From an uncultured Eubacteriales bacterium (GTDB lineage Bacteria; Bacillota; Clostridia; Christensenellales; CAG-138), in assembly GCA_900540495.1 (NCBI GenBank), contig UQGA01000030.1, positions 1 through 13,383 of the forward strand: a stretch of DNA of 13,383 nucleotides, given 5' to 3'. Below the pieces are notes generated by a model. It was not told the DNA's origin, made no database searches, and saw only the letters and a program-made list of their open reading frames with translations. Positions 1 through 4,975 of the stretch are shown in pieces. Position 1 is the stretch's first letter, and each line of letters opens with the position of its first letter. A program made the translations under genes and the position numbers.

Positions 1-105
1 TCCACGGGGCGCATACCGCCTTTTCTTGTTATCCAGCCCTCCGGCTGTATCGGTTAAGCAAAAGTCAGCGTGGGATTGGTGTGGTATCTTTATCTAAGTG
101 ATACC
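1..105. mobile_element. Possible end of an inserted mobile element
   Basis: This stretch is about half GC by eye, clearly lower than the rest of the window. It meets GC-rich host-like sequence at about position 105, exactly where the XRE regulator on the minus strand loses its homology after the KWERG motif. Two plus-strand frames stay open from the window edge and end at stops near 96-101, so the tail of a recombinase or other element gene is conceivable, but I recognise no domain. A short inverted repeat sits at the junction. The reading as an element end is inference from composition and gene truncation. A simple degenerate intergenic region is the alternative. Confidence 0.3.
83..105. repeat. 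Inverted repeat at the presumed junction
   Basis: Perfect 6-bp arms GGTATC (83-88) and GATACC (100-105) flank an 11-bp AT-rich spacer. The repeat lies across the point where the truncated XRE gene departs from its family. It could be a recombinase core site or a remnant of one, but a 6-bp inverted repeat can arise by chance. Confidence 0.35.
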
Positions 106-227
106 CCGCGCTCCCACTTGGAGACCGCCCGGTCGGTCACGTGCAGTTGCGCCGCCAGCTCCCGCTGCGTCAGATTCCGCTCCCTGCGCAATTCACGGAT
201 CAGCCGTCCCGTACTTGCATTGTCCAT
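90..227 (-). pseudogene. Truncated XRE-family (Cro/CI-type) helix-turn-helix regulator
   Basis: The minus-strand frame encodes 45 residues beginning MDNASTGRLIRELRRERNLT. It contains a complete XRE helix-turn-helix: the LTQRELAAQLHVTDRAVSKWE stretch is the canonical recognition region of small Firmicute regulators. Family members normally continue for at least 20 more residues after the KWERG motif (usually GLPDISLL...). Here only VSLR follows before a TAA. The start is supported by AAGGAGG seven bases upstream of the ATG. The DNA-binding half may still be made, but the dimerisation and effector part is missing, so I call it a broken gene. The break coincides with a composition change and an inverted repeat, consistent with disruption by insertion. 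Its original target cannot be inferred. Confidence 0.65.
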
Positions 228-248
228 GCGTCCGCCTCCTTCCGTTCC

Positions 249-277
249 ATGATAGGATCTGCCGCGCCGGATGTCAC
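249..277 (-). promoter_or_regulatory. Candidate promoter for the truncated XRE gene
   Basis: On the minus strand GTGACA (272-277) and TATCAT (249-254) are separated by 17 bp, the ideal spacing, with the predicted start just ahead of the AAGGAGG of the XRE gene. Each box departs from consensus (one position in each hexamer), so this is a moderate candidate only. Confidence 0.4.
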
Positions 278-314
278 CAAACCTGCGGTTGAGTCCCCAT
301 GGTTCGCCGGGGCG

Positions 315-938
315 TTACCGCAATGTGGCAATCTCATCGTCCAGGCGTTCCTTCAGCGCGCCGATATGGCGCCCGTCCAGCAGGCGATGGTTGACCTCGA
401 CCGACAGATGTACCAGCAGCCGTCCGTTTTCCGTAAAATATTTGCCCCACGCCAACCTCGGCACGGTGTCGTCCCGGTCGAGGCGGTGCTCGTTGGTGAG
501 CGCGGTAAAATCAAACCACGGCAGGCAGGAAAAATAGATCAGCCCGTCGTCCGCGCCTGCGGCGGTGATAAAGGCCGTCTGCGCGCCGCTGACCTCCGCC
601 GCCCTGCCGCAAAAGGCGGCCCAGTCCTCCTCCCATGGTATTGTAATGATTTGAAACTGCTCCGAGCCGCCGCGCAGGCTGGTAAAGCTCGGCTCGGTGT
701 GCGCAAGGCGTACGACCTGCCCATCCCTGACCCGCAGGCGGAACGCCGGCACGGCGTTGACCGCCTTGGTGCAAACCCAGATCATCAGATGGTAGAAGGA
801 AACCCCGGCCCGGCTGGAAACCGCCTTCACGTTCGTCACGTCGACCGGTATCGTAACGGAATAGAACGGATATTCCATGCGCGAGAAAAACTCGTAAGCC
901 TCCCTCCTCTCCCATGTCTCCATATCGACGATCTGCAA
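315..938 (-). CDS. Chloramphenicol acetyltransferase (CatA-type) family protein
   Basis: The product of 207 residues is close to the usual 210-220 of type A chloramphenicol acetyltransferases, trimeric cytosolic enzymes that move acetyl from acetyl-CoA to the 3-hydroxyl of chloramphenicol. Family marks are visible: WERREAYEFF near the N-terminus (equivalent of the WxRxEhF region with Arg18), WGKYFTENG, and the catalytic motif NHRLLDG near residue 183, which keeps the general-base His and the Asp four residues later. The first His of the textbook HHxxxDG is Asn here. The oxyanion-hole Ser in PWxSF is Asp (PWFDFT). I chose a TTG start because GGGGAGG lies seven bases upstream and a promoter ends just before it; upstream ATGs fall in or before that promoter. 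The two substitutions make true chloramphenicol resistance uncertain; another acyl acceptor is possible. Confidence 0.85.
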   Translation of the reverse strand: MQIVDMETWERREAYEFFSRMEYPFYSVTIPVDVTNVKAVSSRAGVSFYHLMIWVCTKAVNAVPAFRLRVRDGQVVRLAHTEPSFTSLRGGSEQFQIITIPWEEDWAAFCGRAAEVSGAQTAFITAAGADDGLIYFSCLPWFDFTALTNEHRLDRDDTVPRLAWGKYFTENGRLLVHLSVEVNHRLLDGRHIGALKERLDDEIATLR

Positions 939-973
939 AGCGCCACCTCCCCGCCTGAAATCCTGATGGATCC

Positions 974-1002
974 AGTATAGCATGGCGCGCAGGCGCTCAC
1001 AA
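974..1002 (-). promoter_or_regulatory. Promoter of the CAT-like gene
   Basis: TTGTGA (997-1002) and TATACT (974-979) on the minus strand are spaced by 17 bp and sit about 35 bp ahead of the TTG start, leaving room for a short leader containing the GGGGAGG site. The -35 box lies at the very edge of the repeat block to the right. The good match fixes the gene start downstream of it. Confidence 0.75.
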
Positions 1003-1700
1003 GGGACGGCCGCCCCGCGTCGCCGGCAGGCGCAACCGCCCGCGAACAAGGCCATGCCCGATTCCTCGCGCGGGGTTTGCCCGGCTTTTTCCCCGTCCCT
1101 CTCCGGCACGGGGCCGCCCCTGCCCCATGCCGGTATGGAGGCCGCTTTCCCCGCCGCCAGGCAGCAGCTTATCCGCCCGCCGTCCCCGGACGAACAGGCC
1201 CCGTGCGGCGATCCGATCGGTCAGGCGGGCGGCGTCCGCCCAGTTTTTACGCCGGCTCCGCCGGCAGGCGCAACCGCCCTGCGCGCGCAAGACCTGCCCG
1301 ATTCCTTGCGTGGGGTTTGCCCGGCTCGTTTCCCGTCCCGTGCGCGCAGCCGCCATGCCGCCGTCCCCGGCGCGGGGCTCCCCGACTCCTCGCGCGGGGT
1401 TTGCCCGGCTTTTTCCCCGTCCCTCTCCGGCGCGGGGCCGCCCTACCCGGCTCGTTTTCCGCCCCCGCGAACAAGGCCATGCCCGATTCCTCGCGCGGGG
1501 TTTGCCCGGCTTTTTTCCGTCCCGTGCGCGCAGGCATCTTGCTGCCGTCCCCGGCGCGGGACCGCCCCTGCCCCATGCCGGTATGGAGGCCGCTTTCCCC
1601 GCCGCCACCGCGCGCCAACCTGCGCCGCGTGCTCCTCCCATCCCGGGCGCTTCTCCATCGCCTGCTATCGCACGGGGCCGCCGCCCGCCCGCGCCAACGG
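1003..1700. repeat. Mosaic of shuffled GC-rich direct repeats
   Basis: No gene is supported here; every frame is open only because stops are rare at this GC. Instead the stretch is built from modules recurring in the same orientation but in different order. A 50-bp segment at 1041-1090 is repeated identically at 1466-1515. A 46-bp segment at 1114-1159 is repeated identically at 1562-1607. A 63-bp segment at 1057-1119 recurs at 1381-1443 with two mismatches, and a decayed copy starts at 1297. A shorter module (GCCGGCAGGCGCAACCGCC) occurs near 1022 and 1261. The nearly perfect copies suggest recent duplication or gene conversion. The final part (about 1622-1690) resembles the block at 3085-3245. 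Function is unknown. Confidence 0.85.
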
Positions 1701-1774
1701 ATGGTCCCGCATGCGGCGGATCGCTCCCCCAGCCCATATCTCCGGCTTGGGCGGCAAAACCGTGCAAAGCAGTG

Positions 1775-1811
1775 GAAAAAATAAGCCGCCGTTTTTTCGA
1801 AACGCGGCGGC
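1775..1811 (-). terminator. Second (distal) terminator downstream of rbr
   Basis: Read on the minus strand, GCCGCCG and CGGCGGC (plus 1785-1791 and 1805-1811) form a 7-bp stem around a 13-nt loop and are followed by TTATTTTTT. This is a plausible back-up intrinsic terminator about 130 bp beyond the main rbr terminator. Between the two hairpins (1812-1900) I see no gene. Confidence 0.55.
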
Positions 1812-1900
1812 AGGCAGCGCCAATCGAGGCGCGGGTTCCCGTTTTTGTACGCCGTATGCGCCTGCGCCGGCTGCCCGGCGCACCGCAATCCCGGCGGGCG

Positions 1901-1948
1901 CACAAAAACCAAAACCCCGGCGCCGCCCGTCAAAGGGCGGCGCCGGGG
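1901..1948 (-). terminator. Intrinsic terminator of the perR-rbr operon
   Basis: A perfect 14-bp stem (arms 1915-1928 and 1935-1948) with a 6-nt loop is followed on the minus strand by TTTTGGTTTTTG. It begins 23 bp past the rbr stop codon and is a very strong factor-independent terminator. Confidence 0.92.
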
Positions 1949-1970
1949 CAGGCGCGATATCGCGCAGGAC

Positions 1971-2513
1971 TCAGTAGTTCTCGCAGCGGATCTCGAAGAA
2001 CGCCTTCGGATGCGCGCAGACCGGGCACACCTCGGGCGCCTTGGGCCCCTCGAAGATGAAGCCGCAGTTGCGGCACTGCCAGTAGGTCTTCCCATCGCGC
2101 TCGAACACACGATAGTCCTCGACGTTCTTGAGCAGGCGGCGATAGCGCTCCTCATGGGTCTTTTCGATCCCGCCGACGGCGCGGAACTGGTAGGCCAGCT
2201 TCGCAAAGCCCTCCTCCTCCGCCTCCTTGGCAAACTGGGCGTACATATCGGTCCACTCGTAGTTTTCGCCCTCGGCCGCATCGAGCAGATTCTCGGCGGT
2301 GGAGGGGATCTTGTCGCCGTGGAGCGCCTTGAACCAGAGCTTGGCATGCTCCTTCTCGTTGGCGGCGGTCTCCTCAAAGATGGCCGCGATCTGCTCGTAA
2401 CCGTCCTTGCGCGCCTGGGACGCATAGTAGGTATACTTGTTGCGCGCCTGCGATTCGCCGGCGAACGCCGTCATCAGGTTTTGTTCCGTCTTGCTGCCCT
2501 TGAGTTCCATCAT
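1971..2513 (-). CDS. rbr: Rubrerythrin (NADH-linked peroxidase, non-heme diiron)
   Basis: Rubrerythrin reduces hydrogen peroxide to water in the cytoplasm of anaerobes, taking electrons through its own rubredoxin-type iron centre. The 180-residue product has the full classical layout. The four-helix ferritin-like domain carries Glu20 in AFAGESQARNKY, a first ExxH at 53-56 (EKEH), and a second ExxH in IEKTHEERY. The C-terminal rubredoxin-like knuckle has Cys147, Cys150, Cys163 and Cys166. Length is normal. Two adjacent ATGs are available; AAGGAGG ends five bases before the first and eight before the second, so the protein may start one residue later. It lies 56 bp after perR with no terminator between, so the two are probably co-transcribed and induced by peroxide through PerR. 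Confidence 0.97.
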   Translation of the reverse strand: MMELKGSKTEQNLMTAFAGESQARNKYTYYASQARKDGYEQIAAIFEETAANEKEHAKLWFKALHGDKIPSTAENLLDAAEGENYEWTDMYAQFAKEAEEEGFAKLAYQFRAVGGIEKTHEERYRRLLKNVEDYRVFERDGKTYWQCRNCGFIFEGPKAPEVCPVCAHPKAFFEIRCENY

Positions 2514-2569
2514 TGTTGCCTCCTTCATTTTGTTTGCAGAGATTGGTTCCAAAAGTCGTGTCGCTTCGG

Positions 2570-2968
2570 TCATCCACTTGCGGCGGTTGCCTCCGCCCCA
2601 TCCGCGCAGCCGCCGCAGACGCCCCGCATGACCAGGTCCACCGAGGTCAGGGAAAACCGCGTCTCGCGGGCGACCAGATCGCTGAGCCAGCCGGCGTCCA
2701 CCGAAACATCCTCCACGCGGCCGCACCGCTCGCATACGATGTGCGAATGGCGCGAAAGCGTACCATCAAACCGGCAACTGCCGTCCGGCAGCGAAATTTT
2801 TTTGAGCTGCCCCGCGTCGGCGAGCTGATTCAGATTGCGGTATACCGTACCGAGCGACAGACGCGGCTCCTCGCGGCGCAGCGCATCATACACCATTTGC
2901 GCCGTCGGATGCTCGCGGCTTTCACATACGAACCGGTAGATCTGCTGCCGGTGTTTCGAGTACCGCAT
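2570..2968 (-). CDS. perR: PerR-type peroxide-sensing Fur-family repressor
   Basis: PerR represses peroxide-defence genes and is released by metal-catalysed oxidation of histidine ligands. The 132-residue protein has the winged-helix domain (TVYRNLNQLADAGQL) followed by the metal-binding region. The regulatory-metal ligands of Bacillus subtilis PerR (H37, D85, H91, H93, D104) are matched with identical spacing by His20, Asp68, His74, His76 and Asp87. The structural zinc site is C79xxC82 and C118xxC121. Presence of the Asp at the D104 position, rather than Glu, favours PerR over Fur. AAGGAGG lies seven bases before the ATG. The gene is first in an operon with rubrerythrin, and its promoter overlaps a palindromic operator, so autoregulation is very likely. 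The N-terminus is shorter than in B. subtilis (H20 against H37). Confidence 0.95.
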   Translation of the reverse strand: MRYSKHRQQIYRFVCESREHPTAQMVYDALRREEPRLSLGTVYRNLNQLADAGQLKKISLPDGSCRFDGTLSRHSHIVCERCGRVEDVSVDAGWLSDLVARETRFSLTSVDLVMRGVCGGCADGAEATAASG

Positions 2969-2984
2969 CGTCCGCCCTCCTTTT

Positions 2985-3011
2985 TAATAACGATAACCGT
3001 TATTGTTATTA
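2985..3011. promoter_or_regulatory. PerR/Fur-type operator, 27-bp palindrome
   Basis: The arms TAATAACGATAAC and GTTATTGTTATTA flank a single central C at 2998 and match at 12 of 13 positions. The one-base spacer symmetry is that of Fur-family boxes, though the arms are longer than the 7-1-7 Per box. It overlaps the -10 element and the transcription start of perR, a position suited to repression. That PerR itself binds here is inferred from location and symmetry. Confidence 0.8.
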
Positions 3012-3035
3012 TAACCTTTTTCCTGCGGTTGTCAA
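3008..3035 (-). promoter_or_regulatory. Consensus promoter of perR-rbr
   Basis: The minus strand carries a perfect TTGACA (3030-3035) and a perfect TATAAT (3008-3013) separated by 16 bp. This is the strongest-looking promoter in the window. The -10 overlaps the operator palindrome, so high unrepressed output with tight PerR control is expected. Confidence 0.88.
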
Positions 3036-3084
3036 CGCCTTTGGAGCAATAAAAAATAATATATTTTCTTTGCCCTTTTCGCCG

Positions 3085-3245
3085 CGCCGCGCGCTTCTCC
3101 CATCCCGGGCGCTGCTCCCTCGCACGGGGCCGCCGCCCACGCCGCCCCCCTCCAGCCCGGACGCTGCTCCCCCGCACAGGGCCGCCGCCTGCGCCGCGCC
3201 TCTCTCGTCCGGGCGCTGCTCATCCCCCCGCCATCGCACAGGACG
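3085..3245. repeat. Short GC-rich degenerate tandem repeat, related to the 1003-1700 block
   Basis: A unit of roughly 52 bp, recognisable by CGCACGGGGCCGCCGCC and a following CCGGGCGCTGCTC-like core, occurs about three times in degenerate form (from about 3091, 3145 and 3197). The same core, including CTCCCATCCCGGGCGCTTCTCC-like sequence, appears at about 1630-1685. Thus related repeats lie on both sides of the perR-rbr operon. The remaining stretch to about 3420 has no gene I can support. Confidence 0.6.
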
Positions 3246-3422
3246 CAGTGCGCAGAAAGGTCACGCTTGATTTTACCCACGCCGCACGCTCCGGTCATGT
3301 CCGCGGCAGCTCCGGTCGCGCTGCCCGCCTCAGTCGGCATGCCGGGCCGCCCGTTCTGCCCGCACCGCGCCGCAAGATCGGCCCTCTCCATCGCTGCGCG
3401 CGCCTGTCCGCAGGAAAAATAT

Positions 3423-3444
3423 CGTTGCACGGCAGCGTGCAACG
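3423..3444. promoter_or_regulatory. Inverted repeat overlapping the ribU promoter, candidate operator
   Basis: Perfect 9-bp arms CGTTGCACG and CGTGCAACG flank a 4-bp spacer. The repeat covers the -35 box and most of the -35/-10 spacer, the classic position for a repressor. No regulator can be named; it lies before the riboswitch, so it would act on initiation rather than on the leader RNA. Confidence 0.5.
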
Positions 3445-3453
3445 TGCTATAAT
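3425..3453 (+). promoter_or_regulatory. Promoter of the FMN riboswitch-ribU unit
   Basis: TTGCAC (3425-3430) and a perfect TATAAT (3448-3453) are separated by 17 bp. Predicted initiation falls right at the 5' edge of the riboswitch (about 3460), as expected for an RFN-controlled transcript. Confidence 0.85.
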
Positions 3454-3460
3454 AGTGTTT

Positions 3461-3580
3461 GCTTCAGGGCGGGGTGCAATTCCCCACCGGCGGTCACAGT
3501 CCGCGAACCGCAGCCGATGCCGGCTGCGGCCGAACCGGTGAAATTCCGGTACCGACGGTATAGTCCGGACGGGAGAGGCG
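3461..3580 (+). promoter_or_regulatory. FMN riboswitch (RFN element)
   Basis: The RNA binds flavin mononucleotide and lowers expression of downstream flavin genes. The hallmark blocks are present in order: TCAGGGCGGGGTG, ATTCCCCACCGGCGGT, the GTCCGCGA segment, a variable GC hairpin around 3510-3530, CCGGTGAAATTCCGGTACCGAC, then AGTCCGGACGGGAGAG. The closing P1 helix can form between 3461-3465 and 3575-3579. It is followed by an intrinsic terminator and then ribU, giving a transcriptional off-switch for riboflavin uptake when FMN is plentiful. Confidence 0.96.
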
Positions 3581-3599
3581 TTTTGCTGCGCGTGCGCGC

Positions 3600-3634
3600 G
3601 CCCCGTCGTCCCTTCCCGGGCGGCGGGGCTTTTT
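3600..3634 (+). terminator. Riboswitch-controlled terminator ahead of ribU
   Basis: Arms 3600-3611 and 3618-3629 form a 12-bp stem (two G-U pairs) around a 6-nt loop and are followed by five T. It lies 20 bases after the FMN aptamer and about 200 bases before the ribU start, so it is the likely expression platform. Confidence 0.85.
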
Positions 3635-3831
3635 GTTGGGCGTTTCCCCGCCGGGACGCCGGACAGGCGGACCCGCCAACGGGCAGCGGACAACGCAAAG
3701 GGCCTTCCCCTCCCGGCGACTTTCCGCAGGCCTTGCCGCCGGTTCCCCCGGGCCTTTCTCCGGGGCGAGCGGCAAAAGGGCAGGCAGGCGCGTCCCGTTC
3801 AAACCGATCTGCGCAAGGAGGCGTAAGAACC

Positions 3832-4377
3832 ATGAAAACTTCACAAGCAACGAACCGGCTGGTCAAACTCGGGCTGTTGACGGCGCTTTCGATCCTGCTG
3901 GTATTCCTGATCCACTTCCCGATCTTCCCGTCGGCAGCCTATCTGGAATACGACATGGCGGACGTACCCATCCTGATCGGGACGTTCCTGTTCGGGCCTT
4001 GGTGGGGACTGCTGCTCACGGCGGCGGTCAGCGTATTACAGTGGCTGCTGGTGTCGCAGTCGAGCCTCTGGGTCGGCGCGGCCATGCACTTCTTCGCCAC
4101 CGGTTCCTGCGTGCTGGTGGCCGGCCTCGTTTACCAGCGGATGCATACAAAAAAAGGCGCGGTCATCGCGCTGCTGCTGGGGGTGGTGGCGCAGGTGCTG
4201 ATGATGATTCCGCTCAACCTGATCTTCACCGTGCATTTCAATGGCGCGCCGCACGATGTGGTCGTGGCGATGCTGCCCACGGTGATCATCCCGTTCAATG
4301 CGATCAAGGCCGGCGCCAACGCGCTCATCACGTTCCTGCTGTACAAATCCGTGGGCAAGCTGCTGCGCCTGTTCTGA
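3832..4377 (+). CDS. ribU: Riboflavin ECF transporter, substrate-binding subunit RibU
   Basis: RibU is the membrane S-component that captures riboflavin and works with the shared energizing module EcfA/EcfA'/EcfT, which is not in this window. The 181-residue protein is almost entirely hydrophobic with about six membrane segments. It carries the family signature LEYDMADVPILIGTFLFGP near residues 38-55 and the downstream WWGLLLTA and PFNAIKAGANALITF segments. Length is normal. AAGGAGG stands ten bases before the ATG. The FMN riboswitch and terminator upstream agree with the substrate. The gene ends 13 bp from the convergent GNAT gene with no clear terminator between. A roughly 200-nt leader between terminator and start holds no gene; a CCCCGG/CCGGGG hairpin near 3750-3772 may matter in the leader. 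Confidence 0.95.
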   Translation: MKTSQATNRLVKLGLLTALSILLVFLIHFPIFPSAAYLEYDMADVPILIGTFLFGPWWGLLLTAAVSVLQWLLVSQSSLWVGAAMHFFATGSCVLVAGLVYQRMHTKKGAVIALLLGVVAQVLMMIPLNLIFTVHFNGAPHDVVVAMLPTVIIPFNAIKAGANALITFLLYKSVGKLLRLF

Positions 4378-4390
4378 ACGCGGTGGCGGA

Positions 4391-4975
4391 TCAGCACAGG
4401 CCGATCGCCGCGCAAAACGTCGCCCAGTCGCCCGCATGGACGCGCGAGCCATGGTCGCTGTCGCACACGAAAGCAAGGCCGCACCGGTCCGAGAGGCGTT
4501 CGCCCGCGGCGGTCACGTTATCGGTCACAACGCGGGCGACCCGGCACCGCGCATACTGCGCCGCGGCGCGCCGCAGCAGCGCGAACGACAGGCCCGTACC
4601 GCGATAAGCCGTGTCCACGACGATACAGCTGAGGAACAGATGAACCGGCGGCAGGCCCGCGCCCTCCGGCGCAGGCGCCAGATCGGCAGCGGTCATCCCG
4701 CTGTCGTCGTATGTGCCGGCCAGCAGCGCCGCATACACCTCCCCGCGCACGGGAAGCAGGTTCACAAACCCGGCCAGCGCAGCGCCGTCCACCGCGACGA
4801 CGGTGCTGCGCGGCTCGCGGCAATACCATGCGTACGCTTCCGCCGCCGGCGTGATATACCGCTCGTCGTAGCAGGCCGCCTCCAGCGCCGCCATGGCCTG
4901 AAAATCGGCAGGCGTCAGCCGTTCGGGATACCGCCAGCCCGAACGGCCCGCCGTCGCGCCCGGCACGAAGATCAT
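4391..4975 (-). CDS. GNAT-family N-acetyltransferase
   Basis: This cytoplasmic enzyme would transfer acetyl from acetyl-CoA to an amine; the acceptor is unknown. The 194-residue protein shows the acetyl-CoA binding motif A as VVDTAYRGTGLSFALLRRAA (about 119-138, with the RGTGLS pyrophosphate loop), preceded by the beta strand VHLFLSCI. I chose the ATG at 4975 because it overlaps the TGA of the leucine-rich-repeat gene in an ATGA and has GAGGAG ten bases upstream. A GTG seven codons earlier is possible but has no better site. It is the last gene of the five-gene chain and has no signal peptide, unlike its four partners. It may modify a cytoplasmic precursor for the envelope proteins upstream, but that is inference. 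Confidence 0.85.
   Translation of the reverse strand: MIFVPGATAGRSGWRYPERLTPADFQAMAALEAACYDERYITPAAEAYAWYCREPRSTVVAVDGAALAGFVNLLPVRGEVYAALLAGTYDDSGMTAADLAPAPEGAGLPPVHLFLSCIVVDTAYRGTGLSFALLRRAAAQYARCRVARVVTDNVTAAGERLSDRCGLAFVCDSDHGSRVHAGDWATFCAAIGLC

Noticed and set aside
141..980. Long plus-strand open frame opposite the CAT-like gene
   Set aside because: It is the antisense shadow of a gene with clear family motifs; it has no recognisable domain and no good ribosome binding site.
997..2425. Long Arg/Pro-rich open frames on both strands across the repeat block
   Set aside because: All frames are open because of very high GC and repeat content. Translations are low-complexity, differ between copies by frame, and lack start signals.
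3240..3442. Possible small minus-strand Cys-containing protein upstream of ribU (YFSCGQA-like)
   Set aside because: It faintly recalls C_GCAxxG_C_C proteins, but the Cys spacing does not fit, the frame runs into repeats, and the start would overlap the ribU promoter.
4384..4417. Hairpin between ribU and GNAT as a terminator
   Set aside because: A bulged stem of about nine pairs can form, but no T-tract follows on either strand.
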